This document shows, piece after piece, positions 1 to 9,922 of a stretch of DNA of 64,000 bases. Within the stretch, counting starts at the first letter, position 1; each line of letters begins with the position of its first letter. Source of the stretch: Ilumatobacteraceae bacterium (GTDB lineage: Bacteria; Actinomycetota; Acidimicrobiia; Acidimicrobiales; Ilumatobacteraceae). The stretch lies in the NCBI GenBank assembly GCA_018401375.1, contig JAGYKR010000003.1, positions 107,175 through 171,174 on the forward strand. The letters run 5' to 3'. The notes under the pieces were generated by a model, which was not told where the DNA came from, made no database searches, and saw only the letters and a program-made list of their open reading frames with translations. Both the position numbers and the translations under genes were made by a program.

Positions 1-642
1 GGGGCCGTGTGGATCACCAAGGATCGAGTCCGTGCCTGGGGAGTTGAGCAGGCTGCGATCATGGCGGCCGCAGGGATTGGCTTGTTCCTCCTACTTGGGC
101 TTCGCACCGCCACCGCAGCAGACGATGGCGCTGTGAGCAGTCCAACTGAAGGACTCGTCACTCAGCCACTGTGGGCCTTTTTTGCCGCCGGAGCCATAGC
201 GATCTGCGCCATGATCCTGCCGGGGATATCGGGGTCCCTGATCCTTGTGATGCTCGGGATGTACTCCGAAGTGTTAGCGGCGATCACCGAACGCAACCTC
301 GGAGCATTGGTAGCGACCGCGCTCGGTTGCGTGCTCGGGCTTGCGATCTTCTCCACCGCACTGAACTGGATGCTGACACGGCATCACGACCGTGTGATCG
401 CTGCAATGGTGGGTCTGATGCTCGGTTCCCTGCGGGTGCTGTGGCCGTGGCCCCAAGGTACAGCCACCACCACACTCGGTGCTCCGAGCGGGGATCTAGG
501 GGTGCCGATCCTGCTCGCTGTTAGCGGGATCGCTCTTGTGATTCTGGTGGAGCGAACAGCTCACTCGGCGACGAGTGCAGCGAATCGGGAAATGCCCTCA
601 ACGAGGTCATCGTCACCGAGGGCAAAAGAGAACCGGGCGTAA
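1..642 (+). CDS. DUF368 membrane protein, 5'-truncated by the window edge
   Basis: The frame is open to the first base of the window, so the true start lies upstream; a GTG at 7 is only an internal codon candidate. The visible 210 or so residues contain several hydrophobic segments and the glycine-rich signature [17 protein letters not shown], followed by a second helix pair, which is typical of DUF368. Members of that family (PopT) are linked to recycling undecaprenyl phosphate across the cytoplasmic membrane for cell-wall synthesis. Family members are usually near 300 residues, so roughly the N-terminal third is missing. The polar C-terminal tail, rich in Ser, Arg and Thr, runs 82 bp into the 3' end of the convergent aminotransferase gene. 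Confidence 0.75.
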   Translation, partial: GAVWITKDRVRAWGVEQAAIMAAAGIGLFLLLGLRTATAADDGAVSSPTEGLVTQPLWAFFAAGAIAICAMILPGISGSLILVMLGMYSEVLAAITERNLGALVATALGCVLGLAIFSTALNWMLTRHHDRVIAAMVGLMLGSLRVLWPWPQGTATTTLGAPSGDLGVPILLAVSGIALVILVERTAHSATSAANREMPSTRSSSPRAKENRA

Positions 643-1754
643 CCCGGGGACCCAAACGCTTCGCCGGGCACGAAGGCCACCTTGGCTTCGGACAGCACCA
701 GATCGGCGAGTTCCAAAGTGGTGTGGGCCACCTTGCCAGCGATCGGCCTACCGAGCAGACCCGTCACATTGGGGAAGCAGTAGAACGCCCCTTCTGGTTC
801 GAGACAGGTCACTCCGGGCATCGCCGACAGCATCTGATGCATCAGCGTTCCTCGGCGCTCAAAGGCCGTGCGCATCATCACCACGTCATCGAGCGGGCCA
901 GAAACAGCAGCGAGCGCAGCGCGCTGAGAGACGTTGGCCACATTGGAAGTGGCGTGGCTTTGGAAGTTCGTGGCCGCAGCGGTCACATCGGCCGGAGAGA
1001 TCATCCATCCAACCCGCCATCCGGTCATCGCATAGGTCTTGGCCACGCCGTTGATCACGATGCACTGCTCGGCGAGATCAGGTACCAAGGTGGGCATGGA
1101 TGCAAACTCATGGGATCCGTATGTCAGATGCTCATAGATCTCATCGGTGATCACCCAAACGCCCCGGGCCAGAGCCCATTGGCCGATCGCCCGGATCTCG
1201 TCGGGGGAATACACCGCTCCGGACGGATTGTCCGGGCTCACAAACAACAGCACTTTGGTTCGCGGTGTGTACGCAGCCTCAAGTTGGTCAACGGTCACCT
1301 TAAAACCGGTCTCATCGGAGGTGTCCACCACAACCGGCACTCCGCCGGCGAGCACCACCGCTTCGGGATAAGTGGTCCAATACGGCGCCGGGCAAATGAC
1401 CTCATCGCCTGGATCACACAGCACAGCGAAGGCTGTGTACACCGCATGCTTTCCACCGTTGGTCACCAACACCTGATTGGCCGCTACCGCATAGCCACTA
1501 TCGCGCAACGTCTTGGCGGCGATGGCCGATTTCAGTTCAGGTAAACCGCCAGCTGGGGTGTAGCGGTGGTTCTTCGGATCCTGACAGGCTGCGACGGCCG
1601 CCTCCACGATGTGGGCCGGAGTGGGGAAGTCCGGTTCACCGGCGCCGAACCCGATCACGTTCAGGCCTTCGGCCTGCATGGCCTTAGCTTTTGAGTCAAC
1701 AGCCAACGTGGCAGAAGGAGCGATGGCACCGAGACGTGCGGAGATGCGATTCAC
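561..1754 (-). CDS. aspC: Aspartate/aromatic aminotransferase (class I, fold type I PLP enzyme)
   Basis: A 397-residue class I aminotransferase, probably aspartate to oxaloacetate with 2-oxoglutarate as partner. Visible motifs are NPSG near residue 176, TDEIY with the PLP-pyridine Asp near 204, the Schiff-base lysine K239 in [12 protein letters not shown] with the phosphate-binding Arg at 247, and a C-terminal ARFSFALG containing the carboxylate-binding Arg. Length is normal for the AspC/AspB Ib subgroup. ATG is preceded by GAGGAGG (TGAGGAGGTGAATC), a strong ribosome site. It stands alone, divergent from serC and overlapping the DUF368 gene at its 3' end. Exact amino-acid preference cannot be read from sequence alone. 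Confidence 0.9.
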   Translation of the reverse strand: MNRISARLGAIAPSATLAVDSKAKAMQAEGLNVIGFGAGEPDFPTPAHIVEAAVAACQDPKNHRYTPAGGLPELKSAIAAKTLRDSGYAVAANQVLVTNGGKHAVYTAFAVLCDPGDEVICPAPYWTTYPEAVVLAGGVPVVVDTSDETGFKVTVDQLEAAYTPRTKVLLFVSPDNPSGAVYSPDEIRAIGQWALARGVWVITDEIYEHLTYGSHEFASMPTLVPDLAEQCIVINGVAKTYAMTGWRVGWMISPADVTAAATNFQSHATSNVANVSQRAALAAVSGPLDDVVMMRTAFERRGTLMHQMLSAMPGVTCLEPEGAFYCFPNVTGLLGRPIAGKVAHTTLELADLVLSEAKVAFVPGEAFGSPGYARFSFALGDDDLVEGISRFAALVAE

Positions 1755-1822
1755 CTCCTCATCGTGCCAGATTCGTGCACATTCTCCACGGGACCGAACC
1801 GATTCGCTGGCATGCTTAAGGA

Positions 1823-2950
1823 GTGGATCCTCGCTCGATCGTCCTTCCTGACAGCATCACTCCCGCCGACGGCCGCTTCGGCTGCGGCCCGTCCAAGGTT
1901 CGTGCGGGCCAGATCGATGCGATCGCTGCCGCCGCCACGACGCTGCTCGGAACCTCTCACCGCAAACCGGCGGTCAAGAACCTCGTAGGTTCGGTGCGTT
2001 CGGGCCTCACCGACCTGTTCGGACTTCCCGATGGCTGGGAGATCGTGCTCGGCAATGGTGGTTCCACCGTGTTTTGGGATGTGGCCACCTTCGGTCTGAT
2101 CGAGCGTCGCAGCCAGCACCTCGTGTTTGGGGAATTCTCCTCAAAGTTTGCCGAGGCCGCGACCACGGCCCCGCATTTGATGGACCCCGTGGTCATCGAA
2201 TCAGCCACCGGAGATCACCCCGAGGCCGCCGCTGAGGTGGACGTGGACTTGTACGCCCTGACCCACAATGAGACCTCCACCGGGGTGGCGATGACGCTCA
2301 CCCGACCAACGGGAATCGGTAACTCCCTCGTAGCGGTGGACGCCACCTCTGCTGCCGGCGGCTTGCCCTGGAATCCCTCCGAAGTGGACGTTTACTACTT
2401 CGCTCCACAAAAGTGCTTCGCCTCCGATGGTGGACTGTGGCTCGCTGCCTGCTCCCCTGCCGCTCTGGAACGGATCAACACGATCGCCGCCTCTGATCGC
2501 TGGCGGCCAGCCAGTCTCGATCTTGGGATCGCCCTCACGAACTCCCTCGCGAATCAGACCTACAACACTCCCGCTTTGACCACTTTGGTGATGTTGGATG
2601 ACCAGATCCGCTGGATGCTCGATAACGGTGGCCTCGATTGGTGCGTGGCCCGCAGTCGCCAATCGGCCGACACCTTGTACAACTGGGCTGAATCCCGCGA
2701 TTGGGCTACCCCGTTCGTGACGGACCCGGCCAAGCGCTCCGCAGTGGTCGGTACCATCGATATCGACGATGCCATCTCGGCGGAGACGATCTGTGATGTG
2801 TTGCGGGCCAATGGGATCCTCGACACTGACAGCTACCGCAAACTCGGTCGGAACCAGTTGCGAATCGGGATGTTCCCGGCCATCGACCCCGCCGATGTGG
2901 AGGCCTTGACCCACAGCATCGATGCGGTCGTGAGCGCCCTCGGATCCTGA
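1823..2950 (+). CDS. serC: Phosphoserine aminotransferase, actinobacterial type
   Basis: A 375-residue enzyme converting 3-phosphohydroxypyruvate plus glutamate to O-phosphoserine in serine biosynthesis. It follows the mycobacterial SerC closely: [12 protein letters not shown] at 16-27, GTSHR at 43-47, [21 protein letters not shown] near 148, [16 protein letters not shown] with the PLP lysine at K197, NQTYNTPA, and [15 protein letters not shown] near the end. The only in-frame start is GTG at 1823, because TAA lies two codons upstream; however AAGGAG at 1818-1823 abuts and overlaps that GTG, so the real initiation codon may lie slightly further in. Divergent from aspC. Confidence 0.93.
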   Translation: MDPRSIVLPDSITPADGRFGCGPSKVRAGQIDAIAAAATTLLGTSHRKPAVKNLVGSVRSGLTDLFGLPDGWEIVLGNGGSTVFWDVATFGLIERRSQHLVFGEFSSKFAEAATTAPHLMDPVVIESATGDHPEAAAEVDVDLYALTHNETSTGVAMTLTRPTGIGNSLVAVDATSAAGGLPWNPSEVDVYYFAPQKCFASDGGLWLAACSPAALERINTIAASDRWRPASLDLGIALTNSLANQTYNTPALTTLVMLDDQIRWMLDNGGLDWCVARSRQSADTLYNWAESRDWATPFVTDPAKRSAVVGTIDIDDAISAETICDVLRANGILDTDSYRKLGRNQLRIGMFPAIDPADVEALTHSIDAVVSALGS

Positions 2951-3005
2951 ATCTCGGGGCGCCACAGAGCGCTAGGTGACCGGCGCCTGCGTGGATCCGA
3001 TTGAG

Positions 3006-3037
3006 CGTTAGCGTCTCGGACCGTTAGCGTCTCGGAC
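3006..3037. repeat. 16-bp perfect tandem duplication upstream of the PAC2 gene
   Basis: CGTTAGCGTCTCGGAC occurs twice in direct succession (3006-3021 and 3022-3037) and ends exactly at the ATG of the next gene. No Shine-Dalgarno sequence is visible between repeat and start. One of several short tandem duplications at gene boundaries in this window. Confidence 0.9.
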
Positions 3038-3898
3038 ATGGAGCAGGTGCTGCGTTTCGCCCAACCGTGGGTCACAGACCTGCGATCCCCGGTGATGGTG
3101 ATCTCTTTGCGGGGCTGGTTTGACATGGGTTCCACGGCCACCGCTGCGGTGGAGGCCCTCGCCGCGGACCGCATCGGCACGGTGATTGCCGAAATCGATC
3201 CAGACCCGTTCTACGACTTCACCCAGGAACGTCCGATGGTCGAAATCCGTGACGGCCAGATGCGGGTGATCTCGTGGCCGCAGAACAACGTGGAGCTCTC
3301 CCGGGGGGAAGGTCGGGATCTGTTAATCCTGCGTGGAGTGGAACCACACATCGGGTGGCGCACCTACACCGATGCGATCGCCGAAGTAGCGACCACCCTC
3401 GGATGCGAGGCGGTGGTGACCGTGGGGGCCGCCGCTGAAGCTGTTCCTCATACCCGTACCCCAACGGTGACCGGGAGCACCACGAATGCCGAACTGGCTC
3501 GATTGCTGGGGCTCAGCCAACCGAGCTACCAAGGTGTGACCGGGGTGGTCGGGGTTCTTCAGGCCGCCCTCGATGATCGCTCGATCCCCTCGATCTCGTT
3601 ACGGGTGGGCATCCCCCACTATTTAGCCAATGCGGATCATCCCGCAGCCGTGGCCGCGCTGCACGCTCATCTCGGCCATGTTCTCAGGATCCCCACCACC
3701 GAGGACCACTCCGCAGAGATCAATCGATGGCGCAGTCTGCATGACGAGGTGGTGGAGGCTGACTCGCAATTACGACTGTATGTGCAAATGCTGGAACAGG
3801 ACTATGACCGCAAGGCCGAAGCTTCGATTCCCAGCGCTGAGGACCTCGGGGCGCAGTTTGAGCAGTTTCTGCGCGAACAACGCCCCGAGGATTCCTAA
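3038..3898 (+). CDS. PAC2 family protein
   Basis: A 286-residue protein of the PAC2 (proteasome assembly chaperone 2-like) family, common in actinobacteria and archaea. The N-terminus shows the family pattern MVISLRGWFDMGSTATAAVEAL, then IAEIDPDPFYDFTQERPMVEI and LILRGVEPHIGWRTY; GVVGVLQAAL and a charged helical C-terminal region (about 225-286) follow. Family function in bacteria is poorly defined; a role near proteasome or ATP-grasp systems is sometimes suggested. No proteasome gene lies nearby. ATG at 3038 follows directly on a 16-bp tandem duplication without a clear ribosome site, so translation may be leaderless. Confidence 0.85.
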   Translation: MEQVLRFAQPWVTDLRSPVMVISLRGWFDMGSTATAAVEALAADRIGTVIAEIDPDPFYDFTQERPMVEIRDGQMRVISWPQNNVELSRGEGRDLLILRGVEPHIGWRTYTDAIAEVATTLGCEAVVTVGAAAEAVPHTRTPTVTGSTTNAELARLLGLSQPSYQGVTGVVGVLQAALDDRSIPSISLRVGIPHYLANADHPAAVAALHAHLGHVLRIPTTEDHSAEINRWRSLHDEVVEADSQLRLYVQMLEQDYDRKAEASIPSAEDLGAQFEQFLREQRPEDS

Positions 3899-3925
3899 AC
3901 GACTTTCCGCGTGGATCGTTGGGCC

Positions 3926-5239
3926 TCAGCTGGCAGCAGCTTCGAAACCCACCTTCAAATCAGCAAGGATGTCCTCGATCGATTCGAGTCCAACGCTGAG
4001 ACGAACGAGGCCGGGGTTCACCCCTGAGAAGGCCTGTTCCTCGGGGGTCAACTGGCTGTGAGTGGTGCTCGCCGGATGGATCACGAGCGAACGAACATCG
4101 CCAATGTTGGCCACATGGCTGTGCAGGGTCAGCGCCTCCACAAACTTCTTGCCGGCCTCGAGACCACCTTTGATCTCAAAGGACAGGATCGAACCGAAGC
4201 CGCGGCCGCCGCCGTAGCGCAGAGCTCGTTCATACCAGGGACTGGATTCCAAACCGGCATAAGAGACCGAGACGACCTCGGAGTGATCGTTAAGGTACGC
4301 AGCCACCCGATGGGCGTTTGCGAAGTGGCGTTCCATGCGCAGGCTCAATGTCTCGATCCCCTGGAGGATCATGAACGCATTGAACGGTGAAATGGCCATC
4401 CCGAGGTCACGCAACAATTGCACTCGGGCTTTCAAGATGTACGAGCCGTGGCCGAGGGCCGGCCAATAGGCGAGGCCGTGATAGCTCGGGTCCGGCTCCA
4501 TAAAGTTCGCGAACCGTCCTGATGCCCCGAAATCGAACGTCCCTCCGTCAGTGATCGAGCCACCAATCGAGGTCCCGTGGCCACCGAGAAACTTGGTGAG
4601 TGAGTGCACCACGATGTCGGCTCCCCACTCGAGGGGTCGGATCAGATACGGGGTGGGGACGGTGTTGTCCACGATCAATGGGATGCCATTGGCGTGAGCA
4701 ACGGCGCTGATGCCTTCGATATCGAGCACGTCGTTCTTCGGGTTCGGGATGACCTCACCAAAAAATGCTTTGGTCTCCGGCCGGATCGCTGCTTCCCACT
4801 GAGCCAGATCGTGCGGATCCTCCACGAAGGTGACCTCAATCCCCATTTTGGGCATCGTGTGGTGCAACAGGTTGTAGGTGCCGCCATACAGCGAGGAGGA
4901 GGCCACCACATGGCTCCCCGCCTCGGCGAGGGTCAAGATGGCGAGCGTGGCCGCTGACTGGCCGGAACTGACAGCGAGCGTGCCCGGGAGGCCGATCGCT
5001 GTGATGCAGCCGCCCTCGAGCGCATTGACCCGGGCCTCAAGGGCACCTTGGGTCGGGTTCATGATCCGGGTGTAGATATTGCCCACCTCACCGAGGGCGA
5101 ACAGGTTGGCCGCATGGGCCGTATCCCGGAACTCATAGGAGGTGGTCTGGTAGATCGGCACCGCCCGGGCACCGGTGGTGGGATCGGGCTCACCGCCCAC
5201 ATGGATCTGCTTGGTCTCGAAACCCCATTGGTCAGTCAT
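3926..5239 (-). CDS. metY: O-acetylhomoserine sulfhydrylase (aminocarboxypropyltransferase)
   Basis: A 437-residue Cys/Met-metabolism PLP enzyme. It starts with the MetY hallmark [20 protein letters not shown], carries [22 protein letters not shown] near 56-77, the aromatic-stacking [11 protein letters not shown] near 115, and the Schiff-base lysine K216 in [16 protein letters not shown]. The length and the C-terminal [13 protein letters not shown] fit MetY rather than the shorter MetB/MetC. It makes homocysteine from O-acetylhomoserine and sulfide. ATG at 5239 lies only 14 bp downstream, in reading direction, of a large inverted repeat (5254-5292) and no good Shine-Dalgarno is visible, which suggests a very short leader and control by the repeat. 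Confidence 0.92.
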   Translation of the reverse strand: MTDQWGFETKQIHVGGEPDPTTGARAVPIYQTTSYEFRDTAHAANLFALGEVGNIYTRIMNPTQGALEARVNALEGGCITAIGLPGTLAVSSGQSAATLAILTLAEAGSHVVASSSLYGGTYNLLHHTMPKMGIEVTFVEDPHDLAQWEAAIRPETKAFFGEVIPNPKNDVLDIEGISAVAHANGIPLIVDNTVPTPYLIRPLEWGADIVVHSLTKFLGGHGTSIGGSITDGGTFDFGASGRFANFMEPDPSYHGLAYWPALGHGSYILKARVQLLRDLGMAISPFNAFMILQGIETLSLRMERHFANAHRVAAYLNDHSEVVSVSYAGLESSPWYERALRYGGGRGFGSILSFEIKGGLEAGKKFVEALTLHSHVANIGDVRSLVIHPASTTHSQLTPEEQAFSGVNPGLVRLSVGLESIEDILADLKVGFEAAAS

Positions 5240-5253
5240 GGGGAGAAACTCTA

Positions 5254-5292
5254 GAGCCCTAATCCCGACTAAACAAGTCGGAAATAGGGCTC
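5254..5292 (-). promoter_or_regulatory. Long inverted repeat directly upstream of metY, putative operator
   Basis: Two 17-base arms (5254-5270 and 5276-5292) pair with only two mismatches around a 5-base loop. The centre reads CCGACTTGTTTAGTCGG on the minus strand, a GACT-N5-AGTC dyad. That half-site and spacing resemble Rrf2-family (IscR/CymR-type) operators; the resemblance is from memory. TTTCCG and TAGGGC, 17 bp apart on the minus strand, would place the dyad between -35 and -10 boxes. No T tract follows, so it is less likely to be a terminator. Confidence 0.55.
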
Positions 5293-5297
5293 CAGGG

Positions 5298-5324
5298 GAA
5301 AATCTTTAGCCGGGGCGTCCCGGC
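5298..5324 (-). terminator. Probable intrinsic terminator of ilvC
   Basis: On the minus strand GCCGGG-ACGC-CCCGGC (arms 5319-5324 and 5309-5314) forms a 6-bp GC hairpin followed by TAAAGATTTT. It sits 33 bp past the ilvC stop and upstream of metY, so it would end the ilv transcript before the metY control region. The T tract is interrupted. Confidence 0.5.
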
Positions 5325-5357
5325 GTTACGGGGTAATCCCGGTGTGACCGGTGCGAT

Positions 5358-6392
<1,035 letters not shown>

Positions 6393-6408
6393 TCACCTTC
6401 CTCTCTAG

Positions 6409-6430
6409 TAACTAACGGTTAACTAACGGT
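6409..6430. repeat. 11-bp perfect tandem duplication between ilvN and ilvC
   Basis: TAACTAACGGT is present twice head to tail (6409-6419, 6420-6430), 23 bp upstream of the ilvC start and just upstream of its ribosome site. Contains no start codon; function, if any, unknown. Confidence 0.9.
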
Positions 6431-6456
6431 CTGATTAATGATTTGGTTGGTATGTC

Positions 6457-6994
6457 TCAGGTTGTCATCGAGCGCAGTCGCGCCTGACGATCCAGTTTGG
6501 GCAACGCAACCCTTCCGGTGCGTTGGAGTTCTACGATGCCATATCCACCCAGCAAGGCTTCAAAATCATCGAGTTTTTCGGGATGGCCTTCGAGACTGAC
6601 GGTGAGCGCATCGGTCCCCACAGCCAGGATTTTGCCCTCAAAAATCGTGGCCAACTCGAGGATTTGACTGCGCTGGGCAGGGTCGATCCGCACGGTGGCC
6701 AAGAGCAGTTCGCGCTCCACAGAATGGCGGGGGTCAAGTTCGGAGATCTTGATGACCTCCACCAGTTTGAACAACTGCTTGACGATCTGCTCGAGCGGAG
6801 TGGACTCCACATCCACCGCAATCGAAATCCTGCTCATCCCCGGCTCTTCGGCGGGAGCAACGGCGAGGGAAAAGATGTTGTAGCCGCGGCAGATGCGCGC
6901 CCTGCACCCGAGCCAATACGCCGGGCCGGTTTTGCACGAGCACAGACAAAATGTGATGTCGCGGGGTGGAGCCTGTTGGTGTCATCGCAGTCAC
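6457..6994 (-). CDS. ilvN: Acetolactate synthase small subunit, frame broken near 6900
   Basis: Regulatory ACT-domain subunit that stimulates IlvB and confers valine feedback. Two minus-strand frames together give the full protein: [18 protein letters not shown] (frame from GTG 6994) and [26 protein letters not shown] onward (frame ending at 6457). They meet near 6885-6905 at GGGCGCGCATCTGCC, where family alignment from memory implies two bases missing (or one extra). As given, only a 126-residue C-terminal fragment from ATG 6837 and an N-terminal fragment can be made. The GTG start overlaps the ilvB stop as GTGA, indicating translational coupling. An essential-pathway gene with an otherwise intact sequence suggests a sequencing error rather than decay. 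Confidence 0.85.
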
Positions 6995-8757
6995 TTCAGC
7001 GACCCCCTGTCTTCATTCTGTGATGGGTGCAACAACAGGTCATCGTTAGTTTGGCCGGCGGGCACCATCGGGAAAACTTTCTCTCTGGCGTCCACTCGGA
7101 ACTCCACGACAACGGGGCGATCGTTGATCGAGTTCGCCTTTTCGATCGCCGGCTCCACCTCCTCGGGGGATTCCACTCGGATCCCCACACAGCCCATCGC
7201 CTCGGCCCACTTCACATAGTCGGGCACCTCGGTGGACAGGTACACCTCGCTATAGCGCTCGCCATAGAACATCTCTTGCCACTGCCGCACCATGCCCAGA
7301 TAACTGTTGTTCAGCAGTGCGACCTTGATCGGGATTCGTTCCACGGAGGCAGTCACGAGTTCTTGGGCTGTCATCTGGAAGCAACCGTCGCCGTCCACCG
7401 CCCACACCGTTTTGTCGGGTCGACCCATCTTGGCGCCGATCGCAGCGGGGATCGAAAAACCCATCGTGCCGAGACCACCGGAGTTCACCCAGGTGTAGGG
7501 CTCGTTAAAGCTCCAAAACTGAGAGGCCCACATCTGGTGCTGGCCAACACCTGAGGCCACGATCGTGTCGCGAGGTGAGCCATCACGCAGTTTCTCGAGG
7601 CAGAACTGCGGCTTGAGTGCATCGCCGGGGATATGAGGGTCGTAGGTCATCGGGAACTGTTCCTGCCAGCCCGAGATCCGACTCTTCCATTCCGCCGAAT
7701 CAGCCTGTGTGAGCCCACCCGCCATCAGATCTCTGACGGCGATGATCAGTTCTTCGATCACCAACCGGCAGTCGCCAACGATCGGGACATCGGGCTTGCG
7801 GACCTTGCCCTGCTCCGCTGGGTCAATATCCACGTGGATCACTTTGGCCTCGGGGGCAAAACCGTCCACCCGGCCGGTGATGCGATCATCAAAACGAGCA
7901 CCCAGAGCGATCAACAAATCGCTGCGTTGCATCGCTGTGATCGCCGTTGCGTTGCCGTGCATACCCGGCATGCCAAGGCACAAGGGATGCTCATCGGGGA
8001 ACGCTCCACGGGCCATCAGCGTGGTGACCACCCGGATATCGAGCAACTCGGCCAACTCGCGCAGGGCTTCAGCGGCACGGGCCTTCAAAATGCCACCGCC
8101 GGCGTAGATGATCGGACGCTCAGATTCCAGGATCAGTCGCGCCGCTTCCTTGATCATCTTGGGATGCCCCTTCATATTGGGGCGATATCCCGGCAGCGAA
8201 TCCAACAGTTCTTGATCAGTGGGCCAATGCCAGGTCATCTCGTTTTGCAAGATGTCTTTGGGGAGATCCACCAGAGTTGGTCCCGGGCGGCCAGTGGTCG
8301 CGATGTGAAAGGCCTGGCGGATCGCAAGCGGGATGTCATCCCCACTCATCACCAACTCGTTGTGCTTGGTCACAGATCGCGTGATACCCACCGTGTCGCA
8401 TTCTTGGAACGCGTCGGTGCCGATCGCACCGGTTCCCACCTGACCGGTGATCCCGACCATCGGAATCGAGTCCATGTAGGCATCCATCAACGGGGTGACC
8501 AAGTTTGTGGCGGCCGGACCCGAGGTCACCATCGCCACACCCGGACGACCGGTGACATGGGCATAACCCTCGGCCATGTGGCCGGCCCCTTGTTCGTGGC
8601 GCACCAAAATGTGACGGATCGATGATTCCAGCAGCGGGTCATAGGCCGGCAGGATGCATCCGCCGGGAAGCCCGAAGATCACTTCGACCCGCTCACGTTC
8701 TAAGGCCTTAATCAGAGCTTGCGCTCCGGTCATTTTGGTTCCGTCGGGGATGTTCAT
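6991..8757 (-). CDS. ilvB: Acetolactate synthase large (catalytic) subunit
   Basis: A 588-residue thiamine-diphosphate enzyme condensing two pyruvates to acetolactate, or pyruvate plus 2-oxobutyrate, the first common step of branched-chain amino-acid synthesis. It shows the N-terminal PYR domain with [13 protein letters not shown] and catalytic E55 in [14 protein letters not shown], the central FAD/DHAP-fold domain ([11 protein letters not shown] near 264), and the C-terminal PP domain with the ThDP motif [12 protein letters not shown]...[12 protein letters not shown] near 458-485. Start ATG has GGAG 6 bp upstream. Expression is very probably controlled by the leader-peptide attenuator at 8838-8939. 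Confidence 0.97.
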   Translation of the reverse strand: MNIPDGTKMTGAQALIKALERERVEVIFGLPGGCILPAYDPLLESSIRHILVRHEQGAGHMAEGYAHVTGRPGVAMVTSGPAATNLVTPLMDAYMDSIPMVGITGQVGTGAIGTDAFQECDTVGITRSVTKHNELVMSGDDIPLAIRQAFHIATTGRPGPTLVDLPKDILQNEMTWHWPTDQELLDSLPGYRPNMKGHPKMIKEAARLILESERPIIYAGGGILKARAAEALRELAELLDIRVVTTLMARGAFPDEHPLCLGMPGMHGNATAITAMQRSDLLIALGARFDDRITGRVDGFAPEAKVIHVDIDPAEQGKVRKPDVPIVGDCRLVIEELIIAVRDLMAGGLTQADSAEWKSRISGWQEQFPMTYDPHIPGDALKPQFCLEKLRDGSPRDTIVASGVGQHQMWASQFWSFNEPYTWVNSGGLGTMGFSIPAAIGAKMGRPDKTVWAVDGDGCFQMTAQELVTASVERIPIKVALLNNSYLGMVRQWQEMFYGERYSEVYLSTEVPDYVKWAEAMGCVGIRVESPEEVEPAIEKANSINDRPVVVEFRVDAREKVFPMVPAGQTNDDLLLHPSQNEDRGSLK

Positions 8758-8837
8758 CTCTGCTCCAGTGGGATTTCGGTCTTCAGGACTTGTGGCAATG
8801 GACGTTTCGGGGATTCAGGTGTCAGCGATCTGCGCCG

Positions 8838-8869
8838 AAAAACGAAACGACCTCCCGTCTGGGAGGTCG
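8838..8869 (-). terminator. Attenuator terminator of the ilvB leader
   Basis: On the minus strand CGACCTCCC (8869-8861), loop AGAC, GGGAGGTCG (8856-8848) make a 9-bp perfect stem followed by TTTCGTTTTT, a textbook intrinsic terminator 80 bp before the ilvB start. The 5' arm core ACCTCCC also occurs inside the leader-peptide gene (codons for Thr-Ser-Leu, around 8917-8923), so it can compete for GGGAGGT and form an alternative structure. Confidence 0.85.
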
Positions 8870-8897
8870 AGGTGCGCAGACAGCAAGAGCTGTTGCG

Positions 8898-8939
8898 CTA
8901 CCGGATGCGTACTACGAGGGAGGTGAACAGCTCACGCAT
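8898..8939 (-). CDS. ilvB attenuator leader peptide (MRELFTSLVVRIR)
   Basis: A 13-codon ORF ending in TAG, containing Leu, Leu-Val-Val and Ile codons immediately before the terminator hairpin at 8869-8838. This is the arrangement known for ilv attenuators of Corynebacterium and Streptomyces, where ribosome stalling on scarce Val/Leu/Ile-tRNA prevents the terminator. The frame is open upstream to another ATG at 8993, giving a 31-residue form that starts MSGLVVANW and includes a second Leu-Val-Val. GGGAG lies only two bases before the inner ATG, so which start is used is uncertain. Confidence 0.75.
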   Translation of the reverse strand: MRELFTSLVVRIR

Positions 8940-9031
8940 AACTCCCGAAGTCTGCCAGAGGTGACGCCAGTTCGCAACTACGAGACCTGACATCTAGAGA
9001 ACTGAGATCTGGCTTCAGGCCCGGAACCACG

Positions 9032-9883
9032 TCACACCCTGACCCCTTGGAGGCGAGCTGCGGTGACTGTGTTCTCCAGCAGGCAGGCGATGGTCATCGG
9101 ACCGGTACCCCCGGGCATCGGGGTGATCCATCCGGCCACCGGCTCCACAGCATCAAAGTCCACATCGCCGACGATGCCAGCTTCCGAACGTGAGATTCCG
9201 ACATCGATGACCGCTGCGCCTGGGCGGACATGCGCCGCCGTGATCATCTTGGCCTGCCCGGCGGCGGCCACGATGATGTCCGCTTCAGCGCAGACCGCCA
9301 CCATGTCGGCGGTCCGGGAGTGAGCAAGGGTGACCGTGGCATCGGCACCTTTTTGAGCGAGCAGCAAGGCCATCGGCAGACCCACCAGCGTCGAGCGTCC
9401 AACAACCACCGCCCGGCGACCCACCGTCGGTACCTGATACCGCTCAAGTAACCGCATGACCCCGAGCGGGGTGCACGGCACGAGACCGGGCCGCCCCCGT
9501 ACGAGGCGCCCCATCGAGCGTTCGGTGAGGCCATCCACATCTTTTTCGGGCGGGATCAGATCCAGCACCCGCTCGGCATCGAGTCCGTCCGGGAGGGGAA
9601 GCTGAACCAAAATCCCGTGCACTGCCGGATCCCCTGCGAGCTCGGCCACAACGGCTTCCACCTCTGACTGGGTGGCCGCAGAGGACAGTTCCACGTGACG
9701 CGATTGCAGGCCCGCCTCGGCGGCTTTGCGCTGCTTATTGCGTACGTACACCCTGCTCGGGGGGTCTTCTCCCACCAGTACGGTGGCCAAGCAGATCTCC
9801 GGTGAACCGGCCGCCAACACTGTGGCCGCAAGGCTCGCAACGATCTCGTCGCGGGCCTGATTTCCATCCATCAGAATTCCCAT
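9032..9883 (-). CDS. folD: Methylenetetrahydrofolate dehydrogenase/cyclohydrolase
   Basis: A 283-residue bifunctional enzyme interconverting 5,10-methylene-THF, methenyl-THF and 10-formyl-THF. It shows LATVLVGEDPPSRVYVRNKQRKAAE (catalytic Tyr/Lys region at 46-50), VQLPLPDGLDAERVLDLIPPEKDVDGL, VPCTPLGVMRLLERY and the Rossmann segment VGRSTLVGLPMALLL, ending with MPGGTGPMTIACLLENTV. Length is standard. Start ATG at 9883 is 39 bp from the divergent inositol-phosphate synthase start, so both promoters overlap. A 5-formyl-THF cyclo-ligase gene lies nearby. Confidence 0.96.
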   Translation of the reverse strand: MGILMDGNQARDEIVASLAATVLAAGSPEICLATVLVGEDPPSRVYVRNKQRKAAEAGLQSRHVELSSAATQSEVEAVVAELAGDPAVHGILVQLPLPDGLDAERVLDLIPPEKDVDGLTERSMGRLVRGRPGLVPCTPLGVMRLLERYQVPTVGRRAVVVGRSTLVGLPMALLLAQKGADATVTLAHSRTADMVAVCAEADIIVAAAGQAKMITAAHVRPGAAVIDVGISRSEAGIVGDVDFDAVEPVAGWITPMPGGTGPMTIACLLENTVTAARLQGVRV

Positions 9884-9922
9884 GCTCGCAGCGTAGGGGG
9901 GTCGAGGGCGTAGCCTACGGGT

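Noticed and set aside
5254..5292. Inverted repeat as the ilvC terminator
   Set aside because: No T tract after it, and a separate GC hairpin with a T-rich tail lies between it and ilvC.
7633..8625. 330-codon plus-strand frame opposite ilvB
   Set aside because: Antisense shadow of a fully conserved ilvB; no recognisable motif.
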